From NCBI GenBank assembly GCA_021399445.1, contig JAJTUQ010000005.1, positions 124,001-188,000 on the forward strand: a stretch of DNA of 64,000 bases, in the 5' to 3' direction. A program made the translations under genes and the position numbers. Below are positions 57,505 through 64,000 of the stretch, piece by piece. Under the pieces are notes generated by a model. The model worked only from the letters and a program-made list of their open reading frames with translations, had not been told where the DNA came from and searched no databases. The first letter of the stretch is position 1. Every line of letters begins with the position of its first letter. The DNA comes from Xylogone sp. PMI_703. Its lineage: Eukaryota > Ascomycota > Leotiomycetes.

Positions 57505-60210
57505 ATGCCCAATTCACAGGAAAGTCATGGGCTGAAGCACAAGATTATTCCAGCCAGGAGTTCTAAGACTGTAAGTGTAACCAAGCTGAACTGGAGCTCT
57601 CGGAGTATTTCTTTGCATCTTGGATATCCCTTCAACTGCTGAAAAAACTACAGTGCGCTTATTGTGACCGCTCGTTTGCAGGTCGAGAGCATCTGTTGCG
57701 TCATGAGAGAACACGTATGTTGGAAACGTTCATGATTGGGATGAATGCTGAAATTTATTAGATACACAAGAGAGGCCATTTGCATGTCCTAAATGCCAGC
57801 AGCGTTTCCAAAGGCAAGATGCGCAAGCCCGACATACAACTAGGTTCTGTGCAAATGCCTCAAGTGTGTTTCCCTCTTCTACAAAAAGGAGAAAGACGAG
57901 GTCCGCATGTGATGCATGCCATTACAAAAAGCAGAAGTGTAATGGATATCAACCTTGCTCTTCCTGCGCAGCACGATCTGTAACATGCACCTATACCCGA
58001 GATGGTTTGATTGAAGAGGCATCGAAAGATACGCCAGGAACTGAGATTAGTGCAACCAACACCAATGTAGAGATTTCTAAGAACGAACAGCCTAAAGATC
58101 ACACCCCAACACCCCATACAGTGCTTCTCATGGCGTCAGAGGATGCATTGCACACTCTGCAGCAGTCTCCACGCCATCTCTCTCAGACTGCTGTCTCGTA
58201 TGAATTGTCCACTCGAAGCTCATTTGAGCCGCCTGAACTTGAGTCTAATAATGGTAAGGTCAAACCAACTGTTATTTTCTGGAGCCAGTTTGCTAATATT
58301 CTGCAGCCCCGACAGGGACCGATACTTTATCCCAATCCATTGACACTTTCCTAGAGACTCAAACAGCAAATATAATGCAAAATGTGGGTGCTGGAGAATC
58401 CGGAGATCAGGATAATCTAGCCGAGTCATGGAGTGGCTCGGTATATGTGAGTAATTCTTATACTCCAATGGTTTTGACTGACTCCTCAGCTTCCTGAAAC
58501 TTAGCCTGATCCTTACCCCTTTCTTTTGTATGATACTCTATCATACGAAGACTGCCTATCGCACTCCCCACTGCTGAACAACCATTTCAGCTATGGCCTT
58601 AAAGAGACTCTTGATCCGACGTCCATCACTGACCCGGCCGTGTCAATAACCCTTGCCAGGTTACATACACAAATAAACTCACATCCAGCTTCAGAGCAAC
58701 TGATTCAGTGGTTGAAATATGTTCCAGCATTGAATCATTATAGCAAGCCTATGCTTAACTCTTTTTTAAGCTACTTTGCAGCCAACGTGACTCCAACTTT
58801 CCCGGTTTTCAAAGGATTCCGAGTGAAGCAAAACACGTTACCTGAGTTGACCTTGGCAATGGCGGGCGTAGGTGGTCTATTTTGCAGGGTCCCAGGGAAT
58901 TTTGTTGTGGCTCGAGCAATGTACAATGGTGCACACCGCATGCTTGCGACACGGGTACGCGTAAATACTCCTATGGGATTATTCCCAAAAGGACACATCT
59001 TCGTAGCGATAAGTAAAGCTAACTCCATACAGATGTACTCGAACCAAGACTTTTCCCAGAATAATCAAGAATTTAAACTAGGTCTCGTACAGGCTTATAT
59101 ATTATTCGAGCTCTTTGGACTCTTTGGGGGAGACAAGAGAAATTACGAATATTGCCAGGCATTTCATATGCAGATGATCCAGGTAAATTTCCCATAGCTA
59201 GGGCTATATGACCTGTACTTACTCCAATTATAGATCATCCACGAATATCAATTACTGAGCCCTATATCCACGGGCAAAGCTGAGGACGACAGTTCTCGCC
59301 AAAGGTCTGTGCAATCAGTTCTGCTGCAACGCCTAAGTTGCAACTACTAATCCGACTTACAGACTTGTGGATGCTGTTCGCATGGTCGAATGCTATCGAG
59401 TAATCTTGCTCCAGCACCCCCCGGAATTGTATCTCCTTGGCAGCGAGGAACTTGGTTCAGAATCAGACGGTGCCACGAATGGTGATGGAGCAAGACTTTT
59501 CACTCGTATAATGGATTTAATGACTCCCGACAGCCCAGTAGTGCCAATCACCTGTCAAGATGCTGGTAGATCAGCACTGAGTGCTCTTGCTGCTCTTTCC
59601 TGGCAAGCCATATGCACTAGCTCTCGGAGTTCCCAGTCAGGTCGTATTTGGCCTCCAGAGATGTTTGATCTTGCACTGAATAGATGGGTTCAAGCTCATC
59701 ATATACCCATTGACGATGCGACAATGATCCTCTTCCATACAATTTCGATCGTGATGCGTACCAATATGACTCATATTCACCAGGCTCGTGTCGCTCCACC
59801 TGCGCACTACGCTTCGTTCTAGTTGCTTATGGGATATCGCGGTCAACCCATGGGCTAAGCTGAACGAATGCACGATTGCGAAGTGGCATGCAGAGAAAGT
59901 TGTTGGACTTGCGAGGGAGGAGATTAACCTAAGGAACGAAGTCGGGAGCTACAAGCGTAGGCAAAAAGGACCAAGCGGCACGATATCTGAAGCACCTCAC
60001 GTTGCACTATGTGCGTATTACGCATATTTGACCCTATGGGCTGCCACCGTCTTAAATAAAGATTCGCCGATGAAATCGGCCGCTGAGATTTTGGACGCGA
60101 GTATTGAAACCTTGGGTTCCTTCCATGTTCGCATTGCTGAAATTCTGACGAACACGCTGCGATCACTGAGAATGCGCCCAGATCCCGATGAGGCGCAGCC
60201 TCAGATATGA
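57505..60210 (+). CDS. C2H2 / Zn2Cys6 hybrid transcription factor, eight exons
   Basis: Exons 57505..57570, 57654..57714, 57762..58253, 58307..58446, 58505..59182, 59234..59304, 59363..59789 and 59860..60210 (761 aa). The N-terminus carries two classical fingers split by introns. Finger 1 is CX2CX12HX3H (C23, C26, H39, H43). Finger 2 is CX2CX12HX4C. A KRRK basic patch and a Zn2Cys6 cluster (CX2CX6CX5CX2CX6C, CDACHYKKQKC) follow. Then come a Ser/Thr linker and the fungal regulatory domain (FLSYFAANVTPTFPVF, LLTLAM-like helix, YEYCQAFHMQMIQ). This architecture is typical of large fungal regulators. The last junction is the weak point. The 3' exon is in another frame and only a 70-nt intron with a poor GTCGCT donor (59790..59859) reconnects it; otherwise the protein ends after ARVAPPAHYASF. 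Confidence 0.78.
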
Positions 60211-60658
60211 AATTATAAGCCGCAGTCTAGCTAAGAGGAGATTGGATATCCACACTTTTAGGGTTACTTGTATTGTTCGAATTAGATCAAGTTAATAATT
60301 AGATAAAGAGTCAGTCAAGGTCAGGAGACCCACTCAATATTCATCTGCCTAGCTGGACCCTCTCAACTCGCACCAATGTGGAAAGAAAGGTGAATAGTAA
60401 ATGCTATCCATATGGAGTAACTCTACTCTGTACAGTACAACCAAGTCAAGAGAAGCCGGAATAAGGGGTACTGCAATTAAGGTTTGTGTGGGGTCATGAC
60501 TTCTGTGGGGTCTCTGTGGGGTTACTAACCGAGGATGCGGCTATAGGCTCTCAGTTACGAATAACGGTAACGATTTGAAGAGAGCGGACATAACAGCGGA
60601 TCAATTACACAGTACCCCGAGATATATATTATAATCCCACTAAAACAACATGTAAAGG
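60211..60658. other. Convergent intergenic region
   Basis: 448 bp between the regulator stop and the P450 stop. No gene seen; it contains a GTGGGGT-repeated run near 60485-60525. Confidence 0.5.
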
Positions 60659-62371
60659 CTACAACTTAGAGAATACAAGGTCACACCTTCCACACGCCGG
60701 GAGCGTGAGGAAATGATCCTTCATATCCATATCCCCTGGCTTCATAGAATCTGCGACCTCGATCTTGAATTGCTTAACCACAGCAGCAACGACCAATTTT
60801 AGTTCCATCATAGCAAGGTTCTTCCCTAGGCATGCACGCGTACCCTTCGAGAAAGGCATTTGGTACAGGTTCATTTGCACCAAATCTCGCGGCTCCTGCA
60901 TCCATCGGGTCGGATTGAAAGTTTCGGGATCGTCGAAAACAGTTGCGTCACGCTGAGTTGTATAACACTGCATTGAAACAACGGTCTGCGTAGAATTAGC
61001 TCTTATAAATAATCGTTACAGAGAGCACATACACCACCGGGAATGTAGTATCCGCTTAATTCACATCCTTCCTTCGGCGCCTCGCGTTGCAAACTGGCCG
61101 GTGCTGCTGGGAACAGTCTCAGACTCTCGGCAATGACCGCGTCAAGGATTCTGTATTTCTCAAGGGTTTTAAAATTAGCTATACCTTCAACTAGTTGGAG
61201 ATCTGACAACTCATTACGGAGCTCGTCTTGCCATTGGCATTGCGCAAGCTGCCAGAATAAGTACGTCAGTGTTGTACTAGTGGTATCCGTCCCGGCAAAA
61301 ACTAGATTGCCAATTTCTATGCTTATTTCTTCATCCGTCATCTGGACGAAGTCGGTTTTCGTATCTAAGGTATTCGGAGGCGCGAGCATTTTGATAAGTA
61401 GATCTTTGTGGGTTGAGCCTTTGTGCCTGTATCCTTGGCGAAAACGATAATCCCTTAGGGCATCTTCACCATACTGGAAAGACGAGTCAACATTATTTGC
61501 CAATCAATTGCAATATTTCCCAAGGCTGTCACAGCTGAGACTTACAGTGTGTAGCCTGCTTGGAGCTTGTTGGAACATCCGCCATGGCTTATAGGGAAAG
61601 TAAGAGGCCAATCGGTAAAGCCACGGGAAACTACTTTCCAAGCCAACGGCCATAAAGTATGCATCGAGATCTTGGATAAATGCCGGAGGCTCAGTGCTAC
61701 TGAGTGCACAGAAGGATTTTCCTAGAAACAACTCCCCTGGGTTATGCGTCAGAATCTGATATGTCCTCCTTAATGATTGTACCACTTACCAACGACATCA
61801 AGGGCAAACATTCTCAGCAGAGAGAGAGCATTGACTGGTTTTCCAGCTGATTGTTCAATCCTTCCAAGGAGTTGTTTAATAATGCCTCCTATAACAGGCT
61901 CGATCTCCAGTAAGTTGGACTGGGAGAATGCATGGCTTAGGAGTTTACGCCTTTGCCGGTGCTCCTCTTTTTTACGCATGCTGAAAACGCCGACTGGAGG
62001 GAGCGAAAACTTATCGTAGATTGGTGCTTTCAAAAAATCGGACGCTTGACCATATATCTCTTTGATAACATTTCCATCTGAAAATGAAACTTCGTTTGGT
62101 GCAATTCTCACGGCCTCGCCATATTTTTCGTGAAGCTTATGAATTGTTACTGTACGGAACCCAGCCAAATCGACAAGTATCAGCCATTTCGAAGTAATCT
62201 TGGCCAAAAATGGACCTGGAATTGGGGCAAGCGCAGATAAAAAGACATTGTTAATTATCTTGCAAATTTTAGTAACGTGATTTTCAGAGAACTTATAAAG
62301 GGTAGTAAGCTTACTCTCCATACAACAAAGACCAGTATGGCAAAAACGCCTAATACTATATAGACATACAT
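60659..62371 (-). CDS. Cytochrome P450 monooxygenase, five exons
   Basis: Exons on the minus strand are 62371..62315, 62258..61790, 61721..61546, 61473..61033 and 60985..60659 (489 aa). Introns are 47-72 nt. Exon 1 encodes the membrane anchor YIVLGVFAILVFVVWR. It is followed by the Pro-rich hinge LAPIPGPFLAKI, the C-helix region FSMRKKEEHRQRRKLLSHAF, the I-helix FAGTDTTSTTL, the ESLR K-helix motif, FNPTRW and the haem loop FSKGTRACLGKN (Cys433). All key residues are present. It belongs to the group of E-class fungal P450s found in metabolite clusters (benzoate-hydroxylase/pisatin-demethylase-like). The C-terminus reads FSKL, but an anchored ER enzyme should not use it as a peroxisomal signal. 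It is convergent with the C2H2/Zn2Cys6 factor. The substrate is unknown. Confidence 0.9.
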
Positions 62372-64000
62372 AACAAGGAGTAATGATGCCGTTCAACGTG
62401 AAATACTTGTAGGACTTGTAGGTAGTGCGAGTAGAGAGTCGTATATCAAAATATTTCGACCACCAGTAGACGTAGCCAGGATTCATTGAATCATCTGTAT
62501 TAAGTTACCCTTACGGCTATATGGGGTATTAATAACCAGTAGATCTCTACACAGTTATCGTCTACTCCACAGATAGACCGAATACCCCACAGTCCGGCAG
62601 CCACTAATAACGGGGAAGGAAAGCATTTAACTAACGAGAGTAAGTCTAAAGGAATATTTTGTTCTTATTTATTTTACTATGCTAATACTTTATAATAATA
62701 CAGATTTATTAGATCCAGAGGGGTTACTTGACCTGTACTTAACCCAGAAGTTCAAAAAGGGTCTAAATCTAGGAGTTCATCTTTAAAACTTTTTTACTTA
62801 ACGAGGTTATTTATTTATTTTAAATCTTTAAAGGTAAACAAAAGTTTTATGTTTAATTTAATTAGTTACTCTTAAATTATTAATAAGTAATAACTTGATT
62901 ATATTAATATTTTTCTTTTTTTAGCTCTGTTTATACTTAATATACCAGATTAGTAATTTTAACCTTTGATAACTTCAAGAATTTTTACTCTTAATAAGGT
63001 TATATTGTATTACTCTACTTACTCATGTTACGAAAATTTTAACCCACGTTAAACTGTAAGCCTTATATTGTGTACCGAGAGAGGCATCGTGATGGTAGAC
63101 TCGCGGATGGTATGCGCTGGGGCCGCAAAACAGGATAGTGCAAGCCCTCCAAAAACGCAACAAAGCTTTTTTCCCTTACATTTGTCAGCGTTGCTTCTGC
63201 GGAAGTCAATTGCGCAGCTAAAATGCTGCAACACAAAGCTCGGAAGGTTTGTCTTAACCGCAATTTTTGTTTTGACTGCCACCACTTGCTGTACCGAAGG
63301 ACTAACATAATCCTGACCAGGCGTGCGACTTTTGTTACCGCAGGAGAATCAAACGCGACGCATAAAAGCCCTGATGCTCTGATTGCATACTTCGTGACTC
63401 AATCGTGCCTTTGGAGCTATAAGCCGTAAAGCGCGGGCTAGGCATTAGGAGTCGGGCGAAGACATTGGGGTACTGCGATTACAAGTAGAGCATCTCGAAT
63501 CAAGTCTTGACCAGGAATGGTGGTATTCAGAGACGGGGATTTCCCAGATCAGAAAACGCTGCACCATCATGATGCAAGGCATTGCATCGTAATTACGAGG
63601 GCGTGAAGCAGCATCATATCATGGAGCAGCCTCTGGAGGGGCAGGGCGTATGCAAGTCTCCACTATTACTGCAGATAATATTCCCTCCGGTTCTTGTCCT
63701 CGTTCCCTTGGACATGTTTCTGCGAGGTCAGCTTGAGGATGAGGTTGTATTAGGTTGCGTGGGCCCGCAACGGAGGGAAGAGGCTTAAGTCCATGGCACT
63801 TTGGCAGCTCGGCAAGGAAATACGGAGGCACTGACTACACTTAGTAATTCTCTACTCTAACGCCATGGAGATTGGGCTACAGTACCCATGTGTCCCTGGG
63901 GGCAGTACAATAATACCATAGTACAGCAGTACGTACACTAGCACGACTAGGTAGATGCGTACACTGGTAGCGTACGGATATACGCCGGAGAATAGAACTC
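62372..64000. other. AT-rich stretch and right window edge, no gene seen
   Basis: About 62640-63050 is markedly AT-rich, with few ORFs and many TTTA/TAAT words, as in decayed or mutated (RIP-like) repeats. From 63050 to 64000 the composition returns to normal with only 60-80 codon ORFs. It contains the P450 promoter at its left end. No tRNA or transposase motif recognised. Confidence 0.5.

Noticed and set aside
60659..60985. SKL C-terminus of the P450 as a peroxisomal signal
   Set aside because: The protein has a clear N-terminal membrane anchor and proline hinge typical of ER P450s, so the SKL end is more likely coincidental.
1..64000. CRISPR arrays, operons or Shine-Dalgarno-type signals
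   Set aside because: The window is eukaryotic (spliceosomal introns throughout), and no regularly spaced direct repeats were seen.

Overview
The window is ordinary nuclear DNA of a filamentous ascomycete (Pezizomycotina). Genes carry short 44-138 nt spliceosomal introns with GT(GC)/AG borders. Several proteins belong to fungal families: Zn2Cys6 and C2H2/Zn2Cys6 regulators, DHA1 MFS pumps, a highly reducing PKS, an FSH1 hydrolase and AsaB/CmcJ and AusD-type enzymes. A class such as Leotiomycetes is possible but cannot be settled from the sequence. Most genes appear as fragmented ORFs and were rebuilt here from splice signals. All exon sets given are in phase.

Layout. 0-9.2 kb: 3' part of a UPC2-like regulator, an MFS pump, an NCS1 nucleobase permease and an S9 serine peptidase. 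9.2-14.1 kb: a gene-poor stretch holding a 0.77 kb non-autonomous DNA transposon with ~250 bp, nearly identical terminal inverted repeats. 14.1-41.2 kb: a compact secondary-metabolite cluster. 41.5-48.4 kb: a GNAT acetyltransferase, a four-helix membrane protein, a 111-aa orphan and an O-methyltransferase. 50.5-62.4 kb: an alpha/beta hydrolase, an FAD-monooxygenase/acetoacetate-decarboxylase fusion, a pair of divergent regulators and a P450. 62.4-64 kb: AT-rich, no gene seen.

The central cluster has the full set of families known for fungal maleidrides (byssochlamic acid, rubratoxin and relatives). These are a highly reducing PKS without a release domain, a stand-alone FSH1-type hydrolase, an alkylcitrate synthase, an alkylcitrate (2-methylcitrate) dehydratase, a ketosteroid-isomerase-like protein and two PEBP-like proteins. 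Around them sit an AflR-like regulator, two related MFS pumps, an AsaB/NvfI-type non-haem iron oxygenase and an AusD/Trt5-type methyltransferase. The inferred route is: PKS makes a reduced acyl chain, the hydrolase frees it, alkylcitrate synthase joins it to oxaloacetate, the dehydratase makes the maleic anhydride monomer, and KSI/PEBP proteins couple two monomers. Oxygenase and methyltransferase would decorate the product and the pumps would export it.

A spatial pattern stands out. The alkylcitrate synthase ends in ARL and the dehydratase in AKL, both type-1 peroxisomal signals. The KSI-like protein and one PEBP have N-terminal signal peptides and N-glycosylation sequons. This suggests monomer synthesis in peroxisomes and dimerisation in the secretory pathway. 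The 50-62 kb genes look like part of a second pathway, or a distal arm of the first; no second backbone enzyme lies in the window.
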